From Ruminococcus sp. (GTDB taxonomy: Bacteria; Bacillota_A; Clostridia; Oscillospirales; Ruminococcaceae): a stretch of DNA of 64,000 nucleotides. Location of the stretch: the NCBI RefSeq assembly GCF_016283395.1, contig NZ_JAEEMU010000035.1:1-64000 (forward strand), in the 5' to 3' direction. Made by a program: the position numbers and the translations under genes. Under the pieces are notes generated by a model. That model was not told where the DNA came from. It did no database searches and worked only from the letters and a program-made list of their open reading frames with translations. Below are positions 50,401 to 59,316 of the stretch, one piece after another. Every line of letters starts with the position of its first letter. Positions within the stretch are counted from its first letter, which is position 1.

Positions 50401-53400
50401 CTCAGTAAGTGATGTTATCGTAGTACATGATAACGGAAATGTGGCTGCTTACTATGTAGATGATGTAGGCTTTAAGAGAGTACCTGAGTTCTTAAAGCTT
50501 GAACATACAGCTGTGAATGCTGCTACAAGTAGCAACGAAGAAACAGCCGTTGTTACAAGTAGCAACGATAATGAACAGGCAATTCATGACGGATTTGCTG
50601 CTGTTTACGGTAATCATAATTATTCCGACAAGCAAAAGCAGTTCTTGGAACGCCTTGAAAACTTTGCTGTAAGCGAAAATGTTACAGCGAATATAATTGA
50701 TACGGCATTTGAAAAGGCTGCTGCTTTCCATAACACTTACGGAAACAGAGAGTATGTAAGCCGTAACATCTTCGGCAGACGTTTGGGAAGTACCGAAAGA
50801 GAGCTTGTAGCTGCTATTCAGACAAATATAGCAAAGACTTCTGAGAAAGAGCCTGTGACACTTGATGAAGTTATTGCTAAGTTCTATGGTTCTGACAGCT
50901 CAGAGGTAAAGAGTGCAGACGGTACATGGTCTATCAACTATACTGACGGAAACGAATTTGCCGAAGTATACCACAACGGTAACGCTGCTTGTGCTGTTCT
51001 GCTTGAAAATGATGTATTTTCGGTAAAACCTTACGAAGAATTAAGTGCTGTTCCTGCAATGGTCGCAAGAGCAATGAAAGCAGTTCTGCCTGACACAGAG
51101 GTTCAGCTCCTGCAATTTGAGCGTACTTTCGAGAATGATTTTGAAAAAGCTCAGTATCTTATCAATTCATTCTGTGAGAGTGAATACGGCAGTGAAGCTG
51201 ATTTCAGTGATATGCATAACATAGGTATTGCGTATACAACTCTGACCGACGCTGAACTACCAGTTCAGGTTTCAGCTGACCTCATAGATCATAGAATAAC
51301 CTATGAATTTGACGGTGAGATATACAGTACAGAGCAGTATAGCGGAATAAGAGACATGGTTGAAAACGGTCTGACAGGTCTTGACTTTAATGAACTTGTT
51401 TCAGTTCCAGATGATGTAATAGAACGCCATGAACAGTCAGACGTTCCAGAGACTGAAAGATATTCCTCTATATACATGACATTATCGCGTTGCCAGCAGG
51501 ATTGCAACTATGCTATAAACAGAGCAGATAAAATTAATAATCTTACTGCTCTTAACAAGTATATGTACGGTGGAGATGCTGCTTCTTGCATTAGGATAAT
51601 GCGTGAGTTCTATGATAAGCTTCCAGATAATGAGAAGCCAGAGTGGTTGTCCGCAGCTGATATAGACAGCTATGAACAGCAACTCAATGATATTATCACT
51701 CAGATCCGTGCAAAAGAAGCAAAGGCAGAGCCACAGGCTCTTGTAAGTGCTGAGATAAACGGAGAGATCAGTTACTATAAGCTTTCAGGTGTATCACAGG
51801 AAGATATAATGAATACTGCAAAAGCTGAAGCTCCGCTGCTTAGCTATGAAAACATCGGTACACGTATAAGTGAAGTTGAATATGCCGAAATACAGCAGAG
51901 TTCAGTATTCTTAATCTCAGTTGAGCTTAACTTTGATGAAGATACCGTAAGCATTTATAGCGTTAATGGTGGACAGGGCGGTATTGCAGAGGGCGATAGA
52001 ACCGATGATAACATAAGTATTGAGAATTACAAGTTATCTGAGTATCGCAGACAGAATACAGGTCTTGGTGCTGAAAAAATCACTATAAATGCAGAAGATG
52101 CGATTTCTATGTGGGAGAACGGCTTTACAGTATATTATAATGATGAAGCTGTTCCAAATATGAATGAAGCACCTGAAAACTTTGACAGAACAGAAACATT
52201 CAGTGATGATAAGATATTCACAGCGGCTTTCGGTGATGTGAAGCAGCAGAATATGATAGACATTATCGCAGATAATATACATGAACTCGATGCTGTAATG
52301 GACGAGGACAGGTATGTTGATATTCGTGGTTTTATTGAGACCAATGAAGATAATGCTTTTGAGTGGAATGATAATCTGAACGTATATCAGAATGTTGAAA
52401 AAGCACTTATACAGCATAATTACAGCTTTATAGACGAATATCTCACTGCCGTTCAGGACACAAGTGATAGCATAAGAGCTGACATAGCACATGATACTCT
52501 CGTTGAGTACAACAATTATGGTGCACCGTTCAAGAAGTATAATACAGTCATTGATGTTCCCGAATACGGTATATCCGTAGATTTAAAGGAAACAGACAGG
52601 CTCTATCTCAGAGATGATTATTCTGTATATGAAGGTGGTATTGATAGCAACGGTCATGAGCGTAAGGATAATTTTTCTTCGCAGAGTACAACACTTACCG
52701 TAACACTCGATGCCTATGGAACTGCAAATGTCGAAGAATATAACAGTTATTCGGATTTCAGCCCTACAACAAATTCAGAATTTGACCTTTCAAATAAAGA
52801 TGAAGTACATGAGCTGAGAGATAAAGTTGCAGCTTTTATAAGAAATTCTGAGCAGCTCTTAATAAATACCGAAAAATACGGAAAAATACAGGATATATCA
52901 GTTCAGGAAGCTGCCGTTGCTACAAGTAGTAACGATATAGAGAAGTTGACCGATGAAAAGAACGCCATGACACTGGCAGATGTGGAAGTCGGTGACATTC
53001 TTCTTACAAGAGAACCCGAAACTGGTGAAGCAATGTATTTCCGTATTGACAGTATGAACGACAACTTCATGGTTAGCATGACTCGTGTTGCCGATGCTGC
53101 CGGAAACGACTACAACGAAATAGGACTTGCAACAAAGGGTATTATAAACGGTCACTGGAAAGAAACACTTCTCGATGAAAATACAGATTTCCCGATATTA
53201 CGCTTTACAAAGAATTATCAGGAAGAACTGAAACAGCAGCAGAATAGTGTTGCTACAAGTAGCAATGATGAAACAGATGTTGTTACAAGTAGCAAAAACA
53301 TTGAAGCATCAATAAGACCTATTTTCCCAAGAGATATAACTCATAAGAGAGCTTCCAGAGCTGAAATGCTGTATAGAGAGTTCATAGAAGCTTTCCCTGA

Positions 53401-56400
53401 TATTGCCAATGGTTCACATACTCATGAAAGATACGGTGATTACGATGAATACGGCGAAAACGATGCATTTGAGCCGCTTTCAGTAGAAGCACTGGGCGAT
53501 AATACCTATGCATTTATGACGTGGTATGTTCAGAATGGTGACTTAATGCGTGATCCTGATTTTGTATTTACTCTTGACCATGAAAGAAAAGAGCTTCATG
53601 TATGGGAATATCAGATAGACGGTGTACCGCCGATGGGTACTATATATCAGAACGTAGAGCTTGAAGATGGTACTGCTGACTATCAGCTGCAAGCAGCATT
53701 GGAAGAAAACTTCCGCATGAACATAAGAAATGCGGTAGCAGTCGGCAGAGAGCTTTCAGCATATACCGATGCAGACGGAGAAGAACATGAGCTACAGGAA
53801 TGGTCCGAACATATCGCTGAACCTGAACAGCCTGAAATTCACGATGATAGCGCATATTACCGTGAAGTGCTTAATGAATTCTCCGAAAAATATGGTTTGG
53901 GAGAACTTAATATAAGAGCAAATGACAATGGCTTTGTCATAAATGAGAAATTTAATGACGGTATGTCTGTTCCAATATGGTACATAACAAAGTATAACGC
54001 TGAAAAGCCGCTAACTGTCGAAGAAGTCTCAGCTGCGCTTGAAAACTTTGAAAAGACAGCTGAAAAGAACGGCTATACAGTTCCACAGCAGATTAACCAT
54101 GAGAATTTGGCTAAAAATCATGCTGGTATTACGGAGCTTCCTATGGTTCAGGATGATCTTCCTGAGATTAAATATGCTGATAATCCCTACAGCAAAGTTA
54201 GAGACAACATAACAGCTATAAGAGAAATGCGCAGATTGGAAGAGTGTGAAGAAAAAGGAGACTATCCTTATGCAGCTGGAAGGAACTCTTATTACAGTGA
54301 AGAAGCTTGTACTGAGCGATTAAGACGTTACTCTGGATGGGGCGGCGTTTCGCAGGTATTTGATGAGCGTTTCACAGCAATGAGTAATCTCAGAAAACAG
54401 CTGAGAGAGCAGCTTTCCGCTGAAGAATACGCAGCAGCACGTTCCAGTACACTTAATTCGCATTATACTCCGCAAGTCATCATTGACGAAATGTACAAAA
54501 CTATCCGAAATATGGGACTTCCTGAGAATTCCCGTATTCTTGAACCGTCTTGCGGTACAGGCAACTTTATAACAAGAATGCCGCATGATATGGGTAAGGG
54601 TGGTATCGTAGGAGTTGAGCTTGATCCAATAACCGCAAAGATAGCAAAACATCTGAACGTTCCTAAGCATAATCCATATGCGAAAAAGGACGAAGCAGCA
54701 CTGGAGGATACAAGAGATATAAAGATACTGAACTGTGGCTTCGAAAAAGCAAACCTTGAAAATAACAGCTTTGATGTAGTAATCGGTAATGTTCCTTTCG
54801 GTGACTATAAACTTAACGATCCCGATTATACGAACGACTGGCTTATACATGATGCCTTTTTCAGAAAAGCTCTTGATAAGGTTGCAGCTGGCGGCGTTGT
54901 AGCGTTTATTACATCATCGGGTACTCTTGATAAGAAAAATCCGAAAGTAAGAGAGCAACTTGCAATGAGAGCTGACCTTATAGGAGCTGTAAGGCTGCCG
55001 AATAACGCATTTGCCGATGCAGACACAAAGGTTACGTCAGATATTATCTTCTTGCAGAAGCGTAAGACACCTCTTAATGTTTACGATGCAAAGCCTGATT
55101 GGTGCTACACCGCACCTATTGAGGTAGAGATGGTCGGAAAGAAATATGAGGGAGAAAAGCGCACAGCATATATAAACTCATATTTTGCAAAAAATCCGCA
55201 GATGGTTCTCGGCACTATAAAGCAGACAACTCATTTTGATATGCTTACCTGTGAACCAAATGAAGGAAGAACACTGCAAGAACAGCTTGAAACTGCTTTT
55301 CGTCAGCTCAATGCTAAGATTACAATAGAAAACCGTGAGCGTTCAAACCTCGAAAAGAGAGGATATATTGAGCCTTGGGGAAAGAGCTTCACATATCAGA
55401 TTAAGGACGATAAGGTTTACTACAATTTAGGAAATGCTATGGAGGAAGTTGAGGGCAGTGATAAGACAATAGCAAAGTTGAAATTGCTTTGTGAGCTGCG
55501 TGATGTAACAAGAGAGCTTCTTAATAAGCAGCAGTCTTATGCTCGTGATGAAGAACTCATTCCTCTCAGAAATAAGCTCAATGCAAAGTATGACAGCTTT
55601 GTAAAGGATAACGGTGAACTCAGTAGCAAGAGTGTTAAAAAGCTTTTCAGTCTCGATGCTGATTATCCGATACTTGACGCACTGGAAAATATAGATCCCG
55701 ATACAAAGAAAATTACAAAGGCAGATATATTCACAAGAAGAACAGTAAGTCCTGTTGCAGAGATTACAGAAGTTGCTTCATCTGAGGAAGCTATGCAGAT
55801 TTCGCTTGATAAAAAAGGCAGAGTTGATATAGCATATATGGCAACGCTGCTTCAAAACAAGTATGAAAATGCTGAAATTACAGACGTAATGAAGTATATT
55901 TCCGATGAGCTTCTCGATAAAGGAATGATATTCCGTGATCCAGAGAAAATAGCAACTGATAAGCCGTATGCTGAAATCGTAGACAAGTCTGAATACCTCT
56001 GTGGTAATGTACGCAGGAAGCTTGTGATGGCAGAGACATTTGCAAATCAGGACAGTAGCTTTAGCAAAAATGTTGAAGCTCTCAAGGAAGTAATTCCAGA
56101 GGAGATAGGAGCTGCGGAGATTAGTGCTGATCTCGGCTGTACATGGATAGACACATCTGATTATGAAGCATTCATGCGTGAGCTTTCAGGCAGAACGGAA
56201 TATGACTCAAGGAATTTCTCTATTCGCTTCTCGGAGATAACAGGCAAATTCAGCATAGAAAATTCCAAAACCAAAAATATTTCTACTTTCAATCCGAATG
56301 AAATATCTACATATGGAACAGAAGATATGAATATGTACCATATCTTGGAGAATCTACTCAATCAGAAAAAGATACAGGTGTTTGATTATTTCCCTGATCC

Positions 56401-59248
56401 CAATGATGCTAAAAAAGTTAAATCTGTTCTTAACAAAAACAAAACACAGGTTGCTCAGTCTAAGGCAAAGGCTATTAAGGAAAAGTTCTCAGAATGGATA
56501 TTTGCTACTGAGCAGCGCAAGGAAAAATATGTTAAGCGTTATAATGAGAAATTCAATAATCTTGTAGGACGAACATATGACGGTTCACACCTGACATTTT
56601 CAGGAATGGCAAATGACTTTAAGCTCCGTCCTCATCAGCTCAACTGTGTAGCAAGAACAATATACGGTGGTAACACACTCGCTGCACATTGCGTGGGTGC
56701 TGGTAAATCGGCGGTAATAGCAGCATCGGTAATGAAGAAAAAAGAGCTTGGACTGATACGCAAGGCTTGTGTAGTAGTGCCTAAGCCGCTTACAGAGCAG
56801 ACGGAAAGAGAATGGCGTACAGCTTTCCCCGACGCAAAGCTTCTTGTAGTCGATAATAAGGACTTATCAGACGAAAAGAAAAGAGAACTCTTTACAGCTC
56901 GTGTCGCAACCGGTGATTATGATGCTATTATAATGTCACAGGAGCAGTATGAAAAGCTTCCAATGTCACCACAACATCAGCTTGAATTCCTGAATAAGCA
57001 AAAAGCTGAACTGCTTGACCAGCTAACACAGAGTAAGCGTGAAAACGGCAGACGTGATCCTACTGTAAAGGAACTTGAAGCTGCTATAAAGAGAATTGAA
57101 GCAAGAATAGACGCTATTGCAAATCCAAAATCAAAGTCAAGAGGGAAAGACTCACTGCTTAACTTTGAGTCGCTCGGTTTCGATTATCTTGTAGTCGATG
57201 AAGCTCATGCGTATAAAAACGGTTTCGTTTCAACAAAGATGGGTGATGTATCAGGCGTTAATACAAGAGAGTCAGGACGTGCCGGTGATATGCAGATGAA
57301 GTGTGATTACTTCAATAGTGAACTCGGCAACGGTCATATCTTATTTGCTACAGGAACGCCTGTATCAAATTCAATGACAGAGCTTTATGTCATGACACGT
57401 TATCTTCGCCCTGGTCTATTAGAGGACTGTGGCTGTGCTCGTTTCGATGATTGGGCTGCTACGTTCGGAATGATAAAGACACAAAACAAGAAAACGGCAA
57501 CAGGAGAGCTGAAGCTGAAAACGTGCTTTGCTGGATTTAAGAACAGACCTGAGCTAATAAAAATGTATAAGGACTTTGCAGACCTTATAACAATTGAGAA
57601 GATAGCTGCACCTGATAAGGACGGTAATGCTCCGACAATAGTTGTACCAAAGGTTAAGACAGGAAAGCCACAGATAATTGAAGTAGAAGCTACACCAGAG
57701 CAGCGTGAGATTGTCAAGGACTTTGCAAGACGTGGTAGAGCTATTCAACTCGGTAACGTCAGACCAGATGAAGATAACCTGTTAAAGATAACAGGAGAAG
57801 CTCGTTTAGTAGGACTTGGAAACAGAGCAGTTCTTTCAGTATACGAAAAGAATAACTGGGAGCCGCCTATCGGATTTGTTGCAGATGATAAGTCAGGAAA
57901 GATAGATAAGTGCATCGAAAATGTTGCGGAAATCTACAAGAACAGATACGATAAAAATGCTGTTCAGATCATCTTTTCAGACATTGCGGTCAACAGCGAT
58001 GATGGAAAATTCTCAGCTTATGAATACATCAGAGATGAGCTTATAGCCAACGGCGTAAAGGAAGATGAAATTATTTTTGCTCCGAAGTCCGATGCAAAGA
58101 ACAGAGCAGAAATATTCAGAGACATCAACGATGCTAAGTATCGTATTGTTATTGCAAGCACAGGAACACTCGGAACAGGAGCTAACATTCAGAAAAATCT
58201 TTATGCATTACATCATCTTGATATACCTTGGAGACCAAGCGACTTCGAGCAGCGTGAGGGAAGAATTGTCCGTCAGGGTAACCTGAATGATGAAGTTGAG
58301 ATATTCAATTACGTAACAAAAGGCACTCTCGATAGCTACTTATATCAAGGCGTTACAGATAAGGCAAGAGGAATTGCACAGCTCTGGAATGATACTTGTA
58401 TCAGCAGAACATCTGAGGATATTGATGAAAAGGTTCTTACATTCGGAGAGCTTGAAGCAGCTGCGGAAGGTAATCCGAAACTGAGACAGTTCTCAGAATT
58501 AAAGAATAAGATAGACGAATTACAAGTCGTTCGTGCTGAGTATAACAAGGAAACTACAAGAGTTGAACGCAGAATTAAAGAGCTTCCTGAGACAATAGAC
58601 GCTAAGAAATCATTGATAACATCTGCGAAAAATGACTTGATAACTGCTAAAAAAATGCAGATCGATGGTAAGATTGAAGAATTAAAACTCATCACTCACG
58701 ATAACAGAACGCTTACAGAACGTAAGCATATCAATAGCTATCTTGCAAAGCAGATACAGCTCAGAATTGAAAAGCCGTATGATGATATTCCTTCATTCAA
58801 GGTAGGAGATTTTAAAATAACTGTGGCTATGAGTTCGGACAGAGCAAATCCAGACTTTGCAATAAAAGGCGGACGCAGTGCTGCATACAGAATAGGAGTA
58901 GGCGTTGGAGAGAATACAGATAACTGCCAGCGACTCATGAATTTCTTTGACAAAGGTATTGAAAAAATAATAGAAATTGATACACAGTCAGTAGAGAAAG
59001 ATGAAACAGATCTCGCACAGGCAATAGAGAGAGCAGCTACAAAATTCCCAAGTGAGGAAGAATATCAGGAAACTTTGAAAGAATTTGAAGAACTTGAAAT
59101 TGAACTCACAACAGGTGGTTATCTCGATAACGGTGAAGAAATCTGCGGCGCAGAAGATTATGGTACTTGTGAGACAGAACGTCTTGATAGCAACTCAGGT
59201 TACGATGATGACGATCTGATACAGGACGAATACAACAGTACATTATAA
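47465..59248 (+). CDS. giant polyvalent protein: N6-adenine-methylase and SNF2-type helicase domains
   Basis: 3,927 residues. It is by far the largest gene here. In order: an N-terminal domain (about 1-200), a Ser/Arg/Glu/Asn-rich disordered linker (about 240-440, overlapping a +1-frame gene), a YodL-like domain (about 910-1020) and several accessory domains of the type found in large element polyproteins. An adenine methylase follows with LEPSCGTGNF (about 2358) and catalytic NVPFG (about 2441), the latter a variant of NPPF/Y. Then comes a superfamily 2 helicase with Walker A CVGAGKS (about 3076), DEAH (about 3244) and QREGRIVRQG (about 3594). Six palindrome copies lie in its N-terminal half. 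A likely role is protection of incoming element DNA. The start at 47465 follows GGGAGG. Confidence 0.92.
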   Translation: MANSIPVGHYSQLGKQTIKRMANDDVEYMNFLKYFGRVFKHPVSVALEFYVNRPEAQFIASGNQWKRAGYQVNPASIGIQFLDQKGNEVTLYDFEDVIGDYPPKRWTITNKNVDAIRKELGLPKDTPLFSALDESAASAIDDLSLIQDLELTDLSNEDKLKFRNSYHNMIQTMIAGRLEINGARYNVQPDRAALEFCKSDEQMLMLLTSASSSARKALTSVEYAFDTLRTENALRKEEQNNDLRTVESSQRRAENASPRNVLSSDTERAAGERTDRVPSGEEGRTAGLDNNSESRRSGEIILDSGNNNENYNIRGNDDRAAVSSEPVGRTVYPDDTERTVNGERTGGTVWQNVDGEHGEELSIEGRADDVQSQLSDGSSVSGQESSGVLRTAEREVGQGQSSSDNRVRSSTAVVENEEVRNRPLGNDGNSSRSGNDRINEALLNDLISRVSRLTPVINAVINSDKENAVIEIKAQCAKTLTFMTVENLQDFGSFHDALSEKFSSDELFTNELAERIYTDVSDRITPNDRIADKWTNIDVIVTGGDESIDWVYYNPDSTEGGQLVINHISHDQLKDAARFEDPYDYLQSIAKQELIDISAADFADTANYYYDFADNNKALFVCRTGNAKEIEMFINEYTQQLDNLIDNQNYAAYRASLRNTRFTKLNESQTFNYSHSKFVEAPENSIWGEVQSSVNINNGIYEVSTASHGGIMIKSEIARIVLSKEAQAVAQKENGWYYFEEDCDYAVAKRELLDKGLFDNIDLYFSRQYNKKTDEFFSLYSDSLNESIQRWHSKYWDSREVALFNALSPEEQAEEIGQLSFADNVADEADEAETAEIRNHAIETTMDDIRKRIERIEAANGDPNELATQVNMLNFLQTAAKQGVEITSENFKSFVAENGVATNSNTPENYYEIYQLKNGEEFHYHRFTSYEQLTKEGNIVDADNYNLIYTAELTSGTTLEDIYTRFNAEHPEDFKGHSLSVSDVIVVHDNGNVAAYYVDDVGFKRVPEFLKLEHTAVNAATSSNEETAVVTSSNDNEQAIHDGFAAVYGNHNYSDKQKQFLERLENFAVSENVTANIIDTAFEKAAAFHNTYGNREYVSRNIFGRRLGSTERELVAAIQTNIAKTSEKEPVTLDEVIAKFYGSDSSEVKSADGTWSINYTDGNEFAEVYHNGNAACAVLLENDVFSVKPYEELSAVPAMVARAMKAVLPDTEVQLLQFERTFENDFEKAQYLINSFCESEYGSEADFSDMHNIGIAYTTLTDAELPVQVSADLIDHRITYEFDGEIYSTEQYSGIRDMVENGLTGLDFNELVSVPDDVIERHEQSDVPETERYSSIYMTLSRCQQDCNYAINRADKINNLTALNKYMYGGDAASCIRIMREFYDKLPDNEKPEWLSAADIDSYEQQLNDIITQIRAKEAKAEPQALVSAEINGEISYYKLSGVSQEDIMNTAKAEAPLLSYENIGTRISEVEYAEIQQSSVFLISVELNFDEDTVSIYSVNGGQGGIAEGDRTDDNISIENYKLSEYRRQNTGLGAEKITINAEDAISMWENGFTVYYNDEAVPNMNEAPENFDRTETFSDDKIFTAAFGDVKQQNMIDIIADNIHELDAVMDEDRYVDIRGFIETNEDNAFEWNDNLNVYQNVEKALIQHNYSFIDEYLTAVQDTSDSIRADIAHDTLVEYNNYGAPFKKYNTVIDVPEYGISVDLKETDRLYLRDDYSVYEGGIDSNGHERKDNFSSQSTTLTVTLDAYGTANVEEYNSYSDFSPTTNSEFDLSNKDEVHELRDKVAAFIRNSEQLLINTEKYGKIQDISVQEAAVATSSNDIEKLTDEKNAMTLADVEVGDILLTREPETGEAMYFRIDSMNDNFMVSMTRVADAAGNDYNEIGLATKGIINGHWKETLLDENTDFPILRFTKNYQEELKQQQNSVATSSNDETDVVTSSKNIEASIRPIFPRDITHKRASRAEMLYREFIEAFPDIANGSHTHERYGDYDEYGENDAFEPLSVEALGDNTYAFMTWYVQNGDLMRDPDFVFTLDHERKELHVWEYQIDGVPPMGTIYQNVELEDGTADYQLQAALEENFRMNIRNAVAVGRELSAYTDADGEEHELQEWSEHIAEPEQPEIHDDSAYYREVLNEFSEKYGLGELNIRANDNGFVINEKFNDGMSVPIWYITKYNAEKPLTVEEVSAALENFEKTAEKNGYTVPQQINHENLAKNHAGITELPMVQDDLPEIKYADNPYSKVRDNITAIREMRRLEECEEKGDYPYAAGRNSYYSEEACTERLRRYSGWGGVSQVFDERFTAMSNLRKQLREQLSAEEYAAARSSTLNSHYTPQVIIDEMYKTIRNMGLPENSRILEPSCGTGNFITRMPHDMGKGGIVGVELDPITAKIAKHLNVPKHNPYAKKDEAALEDTRDIKILNCGFEKANLENNSFDVVIGNVPFGDYKLNDPDYTNDWLIHDAFFRKALDKVAAGGVVAFITSSGTLDKKNPKVREQLAMRADLIGAVRLPNNAFADADTKVTSDIIFLQKRKTPLNVYDAKPDWCYTAPIEVEMVGKKYEGEKRTAYINSYFAKNPQMVLGTIKQTTHFDMLTCEPNEGRTLQEQLETAFRQLNAKITIENRERSNLEKRGYIEPWGKSFTYQIKDDKVYYNLGNAMEEVEGSDKTIAKLKLLCELRDVTRELLNKQQSYARDEELIPLRNKLNAKYDSFVKDNGELSSKSVKKLFSLDADYPILDALENIDPDTKKITKADIFTRRTVSPVAEITEVASSEEAMQISLDKKGRVDIAYMATLLQNKYENAEITDVMKYISDELLDKGMIFRDPEKIATDKPYAEIVDKSEYLCGNVRRKLVMAETFANQDSSFSKNVEALKEVIPEEIGAAEISADLGCTWIDTSDYEAFMRELSGRTEYDSRNFSIRFSEITGKFSIENSKTKNISTFNPNEISTYGTEDMNMYHILENLLNQKKIQVFDYFPDPNDAKKVKSVLNKNKTQVAQSKAKAIKEKFSEWIFATEQRKEKYVKRYNEKFNNLVGRTYDGSHLTFSGMANDFKLRPHQLNCVARTIYGGNTLAAHCVGAGKSAVIAASVMKKKELGLIRKACVVVPKPLTEQTEREWRTAFPDAKLLVVDNKDLSDEKKRELFTARVATGDYDAIIMSQEQYEKLPMSPQHQLEFLNKQKAELLDQLTQSKRENGRRDPTVKELEAAIKRIEARIDAIANPKSKSRGKDSLLNFESLGFDYLVVDEAHAYKNGFVSTKMGDVSGVNTRESGRAGDMQMKCDYFNSELGNGHILFATGTPVSNSMTELYVMTRYLRPGLLEDCGCARFDDWAATFGMIKTQNKKTATGELKLKTCFAGFKNRPELIKMYKDFADLITIEKIAAPDKDGNAPTIVVPKVKTGKPQIIEVEATPEQREIVKDFARRGRAIQLGNVRPDEDNLLKITGEARLVGLGNRAVLSVYEKNNWEPPIGFVADDKSGKIDKCIENVAEIYKNRYDKNAVQIIFSDIAVNSDDGKFSAYEYIRDELIANGVKEDEIIFAPKSDAKNRAEIFRDINDAKYRIVIASTGTLGTGANIQKNLYALHHLDIPWRPSDFEQREGRIVRQGNLNDEVEIFNYVTKGTLDSYLYQGVTDKARGIAQLWNDTCISRTSEDIDEKVLTFGELEAAAEGNPKLRQFSELKNKIDELQVVRAEYNKETTRVERRIKELPETIDAKKSLITSAKNDLITAKKMQIDGKIEELKLITHDNRTLTERKHINSYLAKQIQLRIEKPYDDIPSFKVGDFKITVAMSSDRANPDFAIKGGRSAAYRIGVGVGENTDNCQRLMNFFDKGIEKIIEIDTQSVEKDETDLAQAIERAATKFPSEEEYQETLKEFEELEIELTTGGYLDNGEEICGAEDYGTCETERLDSNSGYDDDDLIQDEYNSTL
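48186..48779 (+). CDS. TnpV-like protein in the +1 frame inside the giant gene
   Basis: 197 residues from the ATG at 48186, 9 nt after AGGAAG. The frame is open 9 codons upstream without a ribosome site. It lies entirely within codons about 240-438 of the giant gene. Its C-terminal half (EPVGLYGRMWMENMEK, then a helical region ending VMTEIVLV) matches the pattern of the small TnpV family of Firmicute transposons (a K/E-P-[IV]-G-[IL]-[WY]-G motif followed by helices). It reads like a normal globular protein, while the giant frame here is low-complexity. Confidence 0.65.
   Translation: MTYEQWKALSEEQKMQVPETYYPQIPKEQLENGLTESRLEKKDGQLGWTIIQKVGDQEKSYWIAETITKTITSGEMTIEQPYLLNPLDGLYIPMIQNEPSMEKEPVGLYGRMWMENMEKNYPSKVELMMFNHNYLTVARSVDKRAAEYYEQLSEKWDRDNPRPTTGYEAVQQWSRMKKYEIDHLVMTEIVLVPVTTE
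50162..50179. repeat. palindrome in the giant gene, copy 1
   Basis: GTTGCTACAAATAGCAAC, in frame, encoding VATNSN just before the YodL-like domain. Confidence 0.8.
50519..50566. repeat. palindrome pair in the giant gene, copies 2 and 3
   Basis: GCTGCTACAAGTAGCAAC (50519-50536) and GTTGTTACAAGTAGCAAC (50549-50566), starts exactly 30 bp apart. Confidence 0.8.
52916..52933. repeat. palindrome in the giant gene, copy 4
   Basis: GTTGCTACAAGTAGTAAC, one arm mismatch, encoding VATSSN. Confidence 0.7.
53249..53296. repeat. palindrome pair in the giant gene, copies 5 and 6
   Basis: GTTGCTACAAGTAGCAAT (53249-53266) and GTTGTTACAAGTAGCAAA (53279-53296), starts exactly 30 bp apart. Confidence 0.75.
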
Positions 59249-59255
59249 GAAAAAA

Positions 59256-59293
59256 GTTATCAAGCACCATGCCAAAACATGGTGCTTGATAAC
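59256..59293. terminator. strong hairpin after the giant gene
   Basis: A perfect 16-bp inverted repeat (GTTATCAAGCACCATG at 59256-59271 with its complement at 59278-59293), without a T-tract. It could stabilise the mRNA end or weakly terminate. Confidence 0.6.
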
Positions 59294-59316
59294 AAAATCA
59301 GTAAGGAGGATATGCA

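Noticed and set aside
52034..52492. A 152-codon minus-strand frame within the giant gene
   Set aside because: Antisense to a conserved coding region and without promoter or ribosome site, unlike the +1-frame ORF at 48186.
25664..53296. CRISPR array from the many similar palindromes
   Set aside because: The copies are far apart, lie inside genes in frame and have no regular unique spacers. No cas genes are present.
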